6,820 nt of DNA. Origin: an uncultured Porphyromonadaceae bacterium. Lineage in GTDB: Bacteria; Bacteroidota; Bacteroidia; Bacteroidales; Muribaculaceae. The stretch lies in the NCBI GenBank assembly GCA_947174735.1, contig CAMWKC010000114.1, positions 1-6,820 of the forward strand. Reading direction: 5' to 3'. Numbering within the stretch: the first letter of the stretch is position 1; every line of letters starts with the position of its first letter. The position numbers and the translations under genes were made by a program. The notes under the pieces are model-generated. The model did no database searches and had not been told where the DNA came from. It saw only the letters and a list, made by a program, of their open reading frames with translations. Shown in pieces: positions 1-6,758 of the stretch.

Positions 1-2226
1 ACGGTCGTTGCCACCTTCGCGGCGCGGAGGACGATCGCCGTTATCGCGACGCGGACGTGCCTCACGTTCTACATAGCCTTCGGGTTTCTCTGCAAGCACA
101 CGCATTGACAGACGGTACTTACCGGTCTTCTTATCAATCTCAATGAGTTTCACCTTTACCTTGTCACCTTCTTTAAGACCGCTTTGGTCCATAGTGTCAA
201 GACGGTTCCACGAAATCTCGCTGATATGCAGCAGACCGTCACGGCCTGGCATAAACTCGACAAAAGCACCGAAGTCAAGTATCGAACGTACTGTACCTTC
301 GTACACTTCACCTTCCTCGGGCTGAGCTACGATAGCCTTTATCTTGGCAAGAGCGGCGTCAATGCTGGCCTTATCCTTCGAAGCTATCTCGACACGGCCT
401 ACACCGGTCTTCTCGTCCTCGTCAATAGAGATCGTAGTACCTGTTTCTTCCTGTATGCCCTGTATCACCTTACCTTGCGGACCGATAACAGCACCTATCA
501 TTTCCTTCGGTATCTCGATAGTAACCAGACGCGGTACATGAGGTTTGTAATCCTCGCGGGCCTGAGGTATGGTCTCGGAGATTATCCCCAAGATATGCAT
601 ACGTCCCTCACGGGCTTGGTCCAAAGCACGCTCAAGTACCTCATAGCTAAGTCCGTCAACCTTTATATCCATCTGTGTGGCAGTAATACCCTTCTCAGTA
701 CCGGTTACTTTGAAGTCCATATCACCGAGATGGTCCTCGTCACCAAGAATATCCGAAAGTACTGCATACTTCACATTATCTTTATCAGAGATAAGACCCA
801 TAGCCACACCGGCTACAGGACGCTTCATCTTGACACCGGCGTCAAGCAGAGCAAGTGTACCGCCACAGACAGTAGCCATAGACGATGAACCGTTGCTCTC
901 AAGGATATCACTTACAATACGGCAGGTGTAAGGGAAGTTATCGGGGAACATACGTTTAAGAGCACGGTGTGCCAGATTGCCGTGTCCTACTTCACGACGT
1001 CCGACGCCACGCTGCGGACGGGCCTCACCGGTCGAGAAGGGCGGGAAGTTATAATGTAACAGGAAACGTTCCTTACCTTGATTAAGCACGTCATCGATAA
1101 TCTTTTCATCAAGTGTTGTGCCGAGAGTAGCTGTCACAAGAGCCTGTGTCTCACCACGGGTAAATATAGCGGCTCCGTGAGGACCGGGCAGGTAGTTAAC
1201 CTCACACCATATAGGACGTATATCAGTAGTCTTACGGCCGTCAAGACGTATACCTTCGTCAAGCACACAACGGCGCATAGCCTCCTTTTCAACATCATGA
1301 TAATAGCGCTTTACCATTTCTATGCGCTGCTCCTCGGTATATTTCTCAAGCTGTTCCTCGGTCATAGGAGGCAAAGCCTCAATATACTCATCACGTATAG
1401 CCTTGAAGCTGTCATTACGCCAATGCTTATCGGCATTCCCGGCACGCGCTATAGCATACGCCTTATCATAGCACTTAGCGGCCACATCAGCACGAAGCTC
1501 GTCGTCATTAATTTCATGGCAATACTCACGCTTAGTCTCCTTACCGGCTTCCTTCATAAGCTCAATCTGGGCCAGACACTGTTTCTTTATAGCCTCGTGA
1601 GCAACTTTGAGGGCCTCCAGTAACTCAGCTTCGCTGACCTCGTTCATTTCACCTTCGACCATCATGATATTGTCATACGTAGCACCTACCATCAGCTCGA
1701 TGTCGGCACGTTCTATCTGATCGAATGTAGGATTGATGACCCATTCACCGTCGACACGTGCAACACGTACCTCGGAAATAGGGCCATTGAAAGGAACATC
1801 GCTCACAGCAAGAGCAGCCGAAGCAGCAATACCTGCAAGAGCGTCGGGAGCATCATTCTCGTCAGCCGAATAAAGAGTGACGTTTACAAAAGTCTCGGCG
1901 TGATAGTTGTCGGGGAAGAGCGGACGAAGCACGCGGTCTACCAGACGTGAGGTCAGAATTTCGTAATCGCTGGCGCGGCCTTCGCGCTTAAGGAAGCCAC
2001 CGGGATAGCGGCCGATAGAGGCATATTTCTCTTTGTACTCGACTGTGAGGGGCATAAAGTCGACGCCCTCGCCGGCCTCCTGAGCCGAGCATACTGTGGC
2101 GAGGAGCATGGTGTTACCCATACGCACCTCTACCGCGCCATCGGCCTGCTTGGCGAGTTTGCCGGTCTCTATAGTGATGACACGGCCGTCGCCCAGCTCA
2201 ATGGTCTTCTTGATTGGGTGTAGCAT
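1..2226 (-). CDS. pnp: Polynucleotide phosphorylase (PNPase), 3' end of gene cut off by window edge
   Basis: Phosphorolytic 3'-to-5' exoribonuclease (polyribonucleotide nucleotidyltransferase) acting in cytoplasmic mRNA decay; the family forms trimers. The frame is open from the ATG at 2226 to base 1, giving 742 codons with no stop, so the C-terminus is incomplete. Domains in order: first RNase PH domain (FLKREGR at residues 78-84, [14 protein letters not shown] at 92-105); a helical linker at about 240-330; second, catalytic RNase PH domain ([14 protein letters not shown] near 355, [15 protein letters not shown] near 407, ESNGSSSMA near 443, [12 protein letters not shown] at 495-506); KH domain with GPQG near 582; S1 domain at about 636-708; then an arginine-rich tail. 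D498, D504 and K506 match the E. coli catalytic residues D486, D492 and K494, so the enzyme should be active. The E. coli protein is 711 residues. The leader has no obvious Shine-Dalgarno sequence. The gene is divergent from the lipoprotein gene. Confidence 0.97.
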   Translation of the reverse strand, partial: MLHPIKKTIELGDGRVITIETGKLAKQADGAVEVRMGNTMLLATVCSAQEAGEGVDFMPLTVEYKEKYASIGRYPGGFLKREGRASDYEILTSRLVDRVLRPLFPDNYHAETFVNVTLYSADENDAPDALAGIAASAALAVSDVPFNGPISEVRVARVDGEWVINPTFDQIERADIELMVGATYDNIMMVEGEMNEVSEAELLEALKVAHEAIKKQCLAQIELMKEAGKETKREYCHEINDDELRADVAAKCYDKAYAIARAGNADKHWRNDSFKAIRDEYIEALPPMTEEQLEKYTEEQRIEMVKRYYHDVEKEAMRRCVLDEGIRLDGRKTTDIRPIWCEVNYLPGPHGAAIFTRGETQALVTATLGTTLDEKIIDDVLNQGKERFLLHYNFPPFSTGEARPQRGVGRREVGHGNLAHRALKRMFPDNFPYTCRIVSDILESNGSSSMATVCGGTLALLDAGVKMKRPVAGVAMGLISDKDNVKYAVLSDILGDEDHLGDMDFKVTGTEKGITATQMDIKVDGLSYEVLERALDQAREGRMHILGIISETIPQAREDYKPHVPRLVTIEIPKEMIGAVIGPQGKVIQGIQEETGTTISIDEDEKTGVGRVEIASKDKASIDAALAKIKAIVAQPEEGEVYEGTVRSILDFGAFVEFMPGRDGLLHISEISWNRLDTMDQSGLKEGDKVKVKLIEIDKKTGKYRLSMRVLAEKPEGYVEREARPRRDNGDRPPRREGGNDR

Positions 2227-2275
2227 AAAAGTTCGTTATTGTATTTCTTCGCGGATTGCCGGGTCCGCAGTCTGC

Positions 2276-2293
2276 TGTGACCTGAGGGCCACA
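2276..2293 (-). other. Small hairpin in the pnp leader
   Basis: Read on the minus strand, TGTGGCC and GGTCACA pair across a CTCA loop, giving seven base pairs including one G-U. The reverse orientation has an A-C mismatch, so the structure suits the pnp transcript better. It lies 50-67 bases before the pnp start codon, within the predicted leader. In E. coli the pnp leader folds into a stem used for autoregulation through RNase III and PNPase. Whether this hairpin does anything comparable is only an inference. Confidence 0.3.
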
Positions 2294-2317
2294 CACCGCG
2301 GTCCGTAAAAATTTATG

Positions 2318-2325
2318 CAAAGTTA
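2318..2325 (-). promoter_or_regulatory. Predicted pnp promoter, -7 box only
   Basis: The minus strand reads TAACTTTG, an exact match to the Bacteroidota -7 consensus TAnnTTTG. It would start transcription near 2311, giving a leader of about 85 nt before the pnp ATG. No TTTG-type -33 box is found 19-21 bp upstream. It forms the left half of an inverted repeat with the opposing promoter. Confidence 0.5.
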
Positions 2326-2348
2326 CTACATTTATCTGAGATAGTTAG

Positions 2349-2356
2349 TATCTTTG
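2349..2356 (+). promoter_or_regulatory. Predicted promoter of the lipoprotein gene, -7 box only
   Basis: TATCTTTG matches the Bacteroidota -7 consensus TAnnTTTG. Transcription would start near 2360-2363, leaving a leader of about 80 nt before the ATG at 2441. No convincing TTTG -33 box lies 19-21 bp upstream, so the promoter may be weak or need help. Confidence 0.5.
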
Positions 2357-2362
2357 CAGCTG

Positions 2363-2402
2363 CATTTCACGTGCCAAAGACCATGTGAATGTAGTTTTTT
2401 TT
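2363..2402 (+). terminator. Terminator-like hairpin and T-run in the lipoprotein leader
   Basis: CATTTCACGTG (2363-2373) pairs with CATGTGAATG (2382-2391) over an 8-base loop: ten base pairs including one G-T wobble, with a single bulged T. It is followed after three bases by eight consecutive T residues (2395-2402). This is the layout of an intrinsic terminator, but it sits between the predicted promoter and its own gene, close to the transcription start. It could attenuate the gene, protect the 5' end of the mRNA, or be non-functional. Confidence 0.4.
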
Positions 2403-2440
2403 GCGTCCGCGCATATTTTTATTCATCTCAACCACGCATC

Positions 2441-3520
2441 ATGAAGTCAGTTTTACGTATACTTTCATATTCTTTAGGAACTATACTGCTTGCCGGTATG
2501 GTATCCTGTTCCGAGCCATCATTCACAATCAAGGGTGATATTGAGGGAGCCGACAATATGTCGGTGCTGCTTGAGAAGTCAGACTTTCACGGACGCTGGG
2601 TGGTCATTGACTCTACCCGCACCAACGGTTCAGGCCGTTTCTCACTGTCACGTCCGGCACCCGGTTCACCGGAGATTTTCCGTCTTGACCTTGACGGACG
2701 CTATGTTTATCTGCCTGTCGATTCGACAGAGACAATAACTGTCAATACATCTTTAAATACCTTCGACACCGGATTCACGCTTTCAGGCACTCCGCAGGCC
2801 GAACGCATGGAGCGTTTTGAGAAAGATCTTATAGCATTGCCGGCTAACGTGTCACCTGATTCGTTGGCTGCTTTCAAACGCCGTGTTTATATGGATTATC
2901 TGCGTGAAGGTAACGGCTCCATAGTAAGTTATTATGTACTTACCAAGACTTTGGGCAATCGTTTTCTGTTTGATCCGGTAGATGATTACAAATATTACGC
3001 GGCCGTAGCTACTTCTTTCAGACATTTCCGCCCAGATGACCCACATACCGCCCTACTTGAACAGACAACACTTGACGCCATGCGCCGTCATAATGTCGCC
3101 ACAGGCAAACAGCAGGTGCTCGAAGGCACCGAAGTTGTCCTCATCGATATGGAACTGCCTGACGAAGACGGCAACAACGTCTCGCTTAGTTCAGTGGCCC
3201 GACAGGGACGCCCCACAGTGCTTGTATTCTCACTTATGAACGAACCAGAGTCACCGGCTATCAACGCCCGCCTACGTAATCTTCACAACCGTGGCGGACT
3301 TAATATCTATCAGGTGTCGGTAGATGCTGACCAATACGCATGGCGCGAAGCTGCCCGTAATCTTCCGTGGACAACCGTATTCGAGCCTGCCGGTCTGCAA
3401 AGTCGCAGTCTCATGGAATATAACGTCAGCCAGCTGCCTGCCTTCTTCATATACAATAGCAAAGGTGAACTTACAGACCGTGCCGCCGACCTTGACGAGC
3501 TACAACGCAAACTCCGCTGA
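2441..3520 (+). CDS. Lipoprotein with DUF4369-like N-terminal region and cysteine-less thioredoxin-like domain
   Basis: A 359-residue envelope lipoprotein. The ATG at 2441 is chosen because a lipoprotein signal follows directly: basic start, hydrophobic stretch SLGTILLAGM and lipobox-like MVSC with Cys23. An upstream in-frame TTG at 2354 would overlap the promoter box and bury the signal. Residues about 27-115 (starting FTIKGDIEGADNMSVLLEK) resemble the beta-rich DUF4369 region found ahead of TlpA-like domains in Bacteroidota. Residues about 224-359 look like a TlpA/thioredoxin fold: LIDMELPDEDGNNVSLSSV, strand TVLVFSL, and a conserved cis-proline position at QLP (Pro333). Where TlpA has WCxPC this protein has N-E-P-E-S (267-271), and Cys23 is the only cysteine in the whole protein. 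A thiol-disulfide reductase role is therefore excluded; a binding or scaffold role is possible. It is divergent from pnp and convergent with the regulator gene. The fold call is by pattern only. Confidence 0.88.
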   Translation: MKSVLRILSYSLGTILLAGMVSCSEPSFTIKGDIEGADNMSVLLEKSDFHGRWVVIDSTRTNGSGRFSLSRPAPGSPEIFRLDLDGRYVYLPVDSTETITVNTSLNTFDTGFTLSGTPQAERMERFEKDLIALPANVSPDSLAAFKRRVYMDYLREGNGSIVSYYVLTKTLGNRFLFDPVDDYKYYAAVATSFRHFRPDDPHTALLEQTTLDAMRRHNVATGKQQVLEGTEVVLIDMELPDEDGNNVSLSSVARQGRPTVLVFSLMNEPESPAINARLRNLHNRGGLNIYQVSVDADQYAWREAARNLPWTTVFEPAGLQSRSLMEYNVSQLPAFFIYNSKGELTDRAADLDELQRKLR

Positions 3521-3584
3521 AAAAAGGAAGTATAGTAATATAACTTAAAAATGTCTCTACATAAGTCACGTGTCTTCCGCCTCA

Positions 3585-3592
3585 TACCTTTG
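3585..3592 (+). promoter_or_regulatory. Isolated -7-like box in the convergent gap
   Basis: TACCTTTG is a perfect TAnnTTTG match pointing rightward, towards the 3' end of the oppositely transcribed regulator gene. No -33 box is seen and no rightward gene follows, apart from a seven-codon frame (ATG at 3605, stop ending 3628). If active it would make an RNA antisense to the regulator. A chance match is just as likely. Confidence 0.2.
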
Positions 3593-3630
3593 CTTATGCC
3601 TGCAATGAATAAGTATCATATTTACTGATA

Positions 3631-5265
3631 TTACTTTTCACGTACTTTAGCAATATATTCCGAGGGGGTCATACCGACAATCTTTTTAAACACGGCACCG
3701 AAATGTGAGCGTGAACGGTAACCTACACTCTGCCCTATGGCTTCTATGGTATAATCACCGTAATTAACACGGTCATTTATCCTGCGGCAAGCCTCACGTA
3801 TGCGTGTACGGGCAAGGAACTGGCTTGTAGTTTCGCCCGTTACGGCTGTTATGGCAGATGAGACGGCTCCTGTTTTTTCTCCTACCAGTTCAGCGAGACG
3901 TCCGGTATTGAATTCTTCATCATATATTTCTTCCGATTCTCTTACAACGGTGGTTATACGGTCAAACAAGGCTGAGGTTATGTCCGGCTCTGTCATTATT
4001 TCGACATCCGATGAAGATGATTTTACTTCCGGTCTGAAATACTCTATATCGTTACGTACTATTATATTTCTGCTTTCATTTAGCTGACGGAACTTCCGGT
4101 AAAGCAAGAACAGCAAAACAGAAAGTACAATAAGAAAAATTAACGAAATCCAAAACACAGTCTTATAAGTACGTGTACGTGCCGATTGAATAACAATCTC
4201 GTGTCTTAGTTTCTCTTCACTGTAAAGGGCTTTCGAACCTTCAAGAGATAACGTACCACTACGGTTAATAAGCTGATCTTTGGCTTCGTATTCCTTAAGT
4301 CTATAATCTACAGTACGGGCTTTGTCACCGCTTTTCTCAAAATACTTACGGAGATGATGATATATTTCAAAAACAGCAAACATATCTTCTTCCTCTCTAC
4401 ATCTGTTAACAACTCTATCATACATTTCTATAGCTTTATCTTCATATCCCAATTGCAGTAAAAGATGAGCTTTTATAAGATAGAACATATTATTACAACC
4501 TGATTGCATAACACTGTTACTGTCTTTAAGGCAACTTATAGCTTTCTCCAGACTTTCCAAAGCGTCCTGTGACTGGCCCTTATCATAGTAATCTATTGTC
4601 TGTTCAAGCTGCTGGAGAGGCTGAGAAAGAGTGTCACGTAGAGAAATAGCAGCAAAAATCTCTCTTGTTTCTCTGATTTTATTCTCGCGTACGCCGATTT
4701 CAGCTACACTCAGCAGTAAAGGTACTATAAGATCTCTATCTTTACTACATGTAAGTTGGTCAAGTATTTTAGAAAACCGTCCGAGTGCAATATCGGCGAT
4801 ACTGTCATTCCCCATAAGCCGACCTTGTTCATATTCCATAGCTGAAATATTATATTCTATACGAGGCTGCCATTTTTTCTCTCCATAACGTTGTGCAAGG
4901 TCAAGTCCTTTCAGCAAATTTACGGCTGCTTCAGAATAGTTGCCATACACAGAAGCATATAACGCACCACGTACATTATAAGCTATAATACACATCTCAG
5001 GTGACACATTATGATTCTCACTAACTTCAGACAGCGATGTCAGTGCTGTCAGACACAGCAAAGCGCTGTCTGGTGCATGTCTGTTTTCCAGATAATCTTT
5101 AGCTTTATTGAAAAGTTCCTGTGGTGACCGGGAAGCCAGTTCCGGCAACCTCTGTACAGCACAGGTCACTGCCGCCGAAAAGACCGTCAGCAGTAAGATA
5201 AGGATAAGTCTTCTGGATATATCAGAAACGGAAGGAACAGTTTTACATAACAATTCAATAATCAT
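3631..5265 (-). CDS. Membrane-spanning TPR / AraC-type transcriptional regulator
   Basis: A 544-residue one-component regulator in an architecture common in Bacteroidota. Residues about 18-37 form a hydrophobic signal or anchor segment (RRLILILLLTVF). Residues about 55-345 are helical and TPR-like, with repeats visible at 94-126 (YASVYGNYSEAAVNLL) and 258-291 (LLLQLGYEDKAIEMYDRVV). A second membrane segment lies at about 367-388 (WISLIFLIVLSVLLFLLY) followed by positive YRKFRQ, which places the TPR part in the periplasm and the C-terminus in the cytoplasm. Residues 457-542 are an AraC-type domain with two HTH units; the second matches the family pattern well (IEAIGQSVGYRSRSHF, FKKIVGMTPSEYI). 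There are no histidine-kinase or receiver domains. The ATG at 5265 is the first start and sits about 25 nt after a strong promoter. It is divergent from the secreted-protein gene, its likely target. The ligand is unknown. Confidence 0.92.
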   Translation of the reverse strand: MIIELLCKTVPSVSDISRRLILILLLTVFSAAVTCAVQRLPELASRSPQELFNKAKDYLENRHAPDSALLCLTALTSLSEVSENHNVSPEMCIIAYNVRGALYASVYGNYSEAAVNLLKGLDLAQRYGEKKWQPRIEYNISAMEYEQGRLMGNDSIADIALGRFSKILDQLTCSKDRDLIVPLLLSVAEIGVRENKIRETREIFAAISLRDTLSQPLQQLEQTIDYYDKGQSQDALESLEKAISCLKDSNSVMQSGCNNMFYLIKAHLLLQLGYEDKAIEMYDRVVNRCREEEDMFAVFEIYHHLRKYFEKSGDKARTVDYRLKEYEAKDQLINRSGTLSLEGSKALYSEEKLRHEIVIQSARTRTYKTVFWISLIFLIVLSVLLFLLYRKFRQLNESRNIIVRNDIEYFRPEVKSSSSDVEIMTEPDITSALFDRITTVVRESEEIYDEEFNTGRLAELVGEKTGAVSSAITAVTGETTSQFLARTRIREACRRINDRVNYGDYTIEAIGQSVGYRSRSHFGAVFKKIVGMTPSEYIAKVREK

Positions 5266-5296
5266 ACACCTGAAGCGGAAAAGATTACACTGAGTA

Positions 5297-5327
5297 CAAA
5301 AATAACCAATCTCTTACATTCTCCAAA
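5297..5327 (-). promoter_or_regulatory. Promoter of the TPR/AraC regulator gene
   Basis: On the minus strand TTTG (5324-5327) is followed by exactly 19 bases and then TATTTTTG (5297-5304). This fits the Bacteroidota sigma factor consensus TTTG-N19-21-TAnnTTTG in full. The start point would fall near 5290, giving a leader of roughly 25 nt. It is the only promoter in the window with both boxes, suggesting steady expression of the regulator without an activator. Confidence 0.75.
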
Positions 5328-5354
5328 ATTAGCAGACCTTACACCGCGTGAAAG

Positions 5355-5432
5355 TGCGCGATTATGATATTTATATGCGCGATTATGGTATTCTACAGGT
5401 AAAATCGCGCCATATAACTCTATTTTCGCGCA
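5355..5432. promoter_or_regulatory. Candidate operator: four GCGCGA half-sites in a mirrored 21-bp arrangement
   Basis: GCGCGA occurs on the plus strand at 5356-5361 and 5377-5382, and on the minus strand (as TCGCGC) at 5405-5410 and 5426-5431. Starts within each pair are 21 bp apart, two helical turns, and the pairs mirror each other around 5393.5. The two plus-strand copies are almost identical over 17 bp (TGCGCGATTATG, one base differing A/G, then TATT). The block is a GC-rich motif set in AT-rich DNA. Direct half-sites 21 bp apart are typical of AraC-family binding (araI1-araI2 is the classic case). The right-most site ends about 21 bp before the -7 box of the secreted-protein gene, in the usual place for an activator. 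That the adjacent regulator binds here is inferred. Confidence 0.65.
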
Positions 5433-5452
5433 ACAGAAAGATACGGTTTTTA

Positions 5453-5460
5453 TAAATTTG
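5453..5460 (+). promoter_or_regulatory. Predicted promoter of the secreted-protein gene, -7 box only
   Basis: TAAATTTG matches TAnnTTTG. The place where a -33 TTTG should be (about 5428-5433) instead reads CGCAAC and overlaps the last GCGCGA-type half-site. Loss of the -33 box with a regulator site in its place suggests activator-dependent transcription. The start would be near 5467, with a leader of about 47 nt that is AT-rich and lacks a Shine-Dalgarno sequence. Confidence 0.55.
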
Positions 5461-5513
5461 CGGCAGATTAATTCATTGCAAAGTTTAACAACTCATAAAT
5501 AAATATTGCTTTT

Positions 5514-6758
5514 ATGAAACACATTTTCATCACTGCATTGATGACCGCAGGTATAACTCTGAACGCAACTGCTGTTATAGGCCCAGGCGCTAAGGAGGCT
5601 GCTCATGCACGTATGGACCGTGTTATGCGCGAGTCCGGTAACATATTTAAGGACCGACGTCATGACACACCGTTTCTGCAAAAAGGAGTAAGACAGGCCC
5701 CTGCAAAGATGGTAAACGTTGATTTCTCAATGGCCGACGATGAAGGGTATTCTTTAAAATTAGCGGTAGCTATTGATAAGAATACCGGTATCTGTGAATA
5801 CTACGCTGATGGAAACAACTGGGGACCGGAGGCTATTCCTTCAGGAGAATATGACTTTCTCTTCTGGGGCACTTCTAATGAGGCACCTTATTATTACTGT
5901 ATGTACGGTGATGAAAATGTAATTCTAAATGAAGATAGAGATTATGTACTTGATTTCTCCAAGTGTACTGAGATGGTTAAGTTCGAGTCTACTCTGCCTG
6001 ATGGCTCACGTGGCCTGACGGCTCTGGAGAATTTTGACAGCGGTGAGATTCTTGAAGAAGGTAATCTGGCTTTCGGAATACACACAGTGTATGTCTTTGT
6101 AGGTAAAACCCTAATAGACTGGTCATCGGGACTTATGGATAGGGGCACGTTCGATGACGGTTGGTCGTTCGATAATGAGAGCACAGGCGATGTACTTGTT
6201 AATCCGGGTCTTACAGCTATAGCGCTGGTACAATACAGGGAACTGGTAGGCAATGAAGATAACAAAGGAATATATTATTCTTCAATACCTGTTATCCCCG
6301 CACGTGGAGGAGTGTATACAAACGCTGCCTCAGATTATGCTCATTTTTACAATCCTGTTACTTTACCTGCCCAAGAAGAGTTCTTAGATTATCCGGCACT
6401 TTATGTAAGTACCATCTATAACGGAAGGGATATAAATGTCATGAGTAACTGTAATGAAGCCGGATACTGGCCTGCTACAGATGACTATTGGGTAGGAAGT
6501 AACGAGGTTTTAGAACAATTAGGACTGGATTTCTATCCTTGTCCGGCAGTTATTGAAGGCAGGGGTTATGGCTTCAGTAGTAGCTCTGATGCCATGTTGG
6601 GTGTACTTTGTAACCCCATTATTAATAAGGATGGGGAACTCATACAACTTGCAACCACAAACACTTTCAATTCTATAAGCACACTCACAAGCTATAATTC
6701 TTTTGTCAACTGGCCCGGAGAGAATCTGCTAAAAGCCAATACATGGTTCAAGATGTAA
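5514..6758 (+). CDS. Secreted protein of unknown family
   Basis: A 414-residue protein that I do not recognise. It begins with a short Sec-type signal peptide (MKHIFITALMTAGITLNATA, probable cleavage after residue 20, no lipobox), so it should reach the periplasm or surface. The mature part is acidic, rich in aromatic residues and glycine, and looks mostly beta-stranded; examples are NVDFSMADDEGYSLKLAVAI, YDFLFWGT and APYYYCMYGDENVIL. It contains six cysteines, so disulfides are possible. No catalytic motif, internal repeat or type IX secretion C-terminal sorting domain is evident; it ends plainly at NTWFKM. All three forward frames close within a few codons after the stop, so there is no sign of a nearby frameshift. 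It is divergent from the TPR/AraC regulator and lies downstream of the GCGCGA operator. The context suggests a regulated envelope or surface protein, for example an adhesin or a glycan- or peptide-binding protein, but this is speculation. Confidence 0.85.
   Translation: MKHIFITALMTAGITLNATAVIGPGAKEAAHARMDRVMRESGNIFKDRRHDTPFLQKGVRQAPAKMVNVDFSMADDEGYSLKLAVAIDKNTGICEYYADGNNWGPEAIPSGEYDFLFWGTSNEAPYYYCMYGDENVILNEDRDYVLDFSKCTEMVKFESTLPDGSRGLTALENFDSGEILEEGNLAFGIHTVYVFVGKTLIDWSSGLMDRGTFDDGWSFDNESTGDVLVNPGLTAIALVQYRELVGNEDNKGIYYSSIPVIPARGGVYTNAASDYAHFYNPVTLPAQEEFLDYPALYVSTIYNGRDINVMSNCNEAGYWPATDDYWVGSNEVLEQLGLDFYPCPAVIEGRGYGFSSSSDAMLGVLCNPIINKDGELIQLATTNTFNSISTLTSYNSFVNWPGENLLKANTWFKM

Larger units (their letters stand above)
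2317..2357. repeat. Inverted repeat joining two divergent -7 boxes
   Basis: GCAAAGTTACTA (2317-2328) and TAGTATCTTTGC (2346-2357) are reverse complements with one mismatch in twelve, separated by 17 bp. Each arm contains a -7 box (TAACTTTG leftward, TATCTTTG rightward), so the symmetry may simply reflect two back-to-back promoters with similar flanks. A shared binding site for a regulator is the alternative. Confidence 0.6.

Noticed and set aside
184..888. Long plus-strand open frame of 234 codons
   Set aside because: It lies entirely antisense to the well-supported pnp gene, and its translation shows no domain; it is a shadow of pnp codon usage.
1078..1623. Plus-strand open frame of 181 codons with hydrophobic stretches
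   Set aside because: Antisense to pnp. The apparent hydrophobic segments arise from the reverse complement of charged, helical pnp codons.
2354..2440. Upstream TTG start extending the lipoprotein by 29 residues
   Set aside because: It begins inside the -7 box, its codons cover the hairpin and T-run, and it would place the lipoprotein signal internally. The ATG at 2441 gives a proper signal sequence.
3611..3636. Imperfect hairpin TATCA/TGATA in the convergent gap as a terminator
   Set aside because: The five-base-pair core is A/T-rich and any extension needs a bulge. The following T-run is short and interrupted by coding sequence, so the support is too thin.
5161..5169. Cysteine at residue 35 of the regulator as a lipoprotein site
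   Set aside because: The preceding residues (A-V-T) do not fit a lipobox well, and the protein has a second membrane segment, so a signal or anchor segment is more likely.
5343..5349. A fifth CGCG-containing site next to the operator
   Set aside because: It reads CCGCGTG rather than GCGCGA and does not keep the 21-bp phase.
5942..6265. Minus-strand open frame of 107 codons
   Set aside because: Antisense to the secreted-protein gene, with no signal, domain or promoter.
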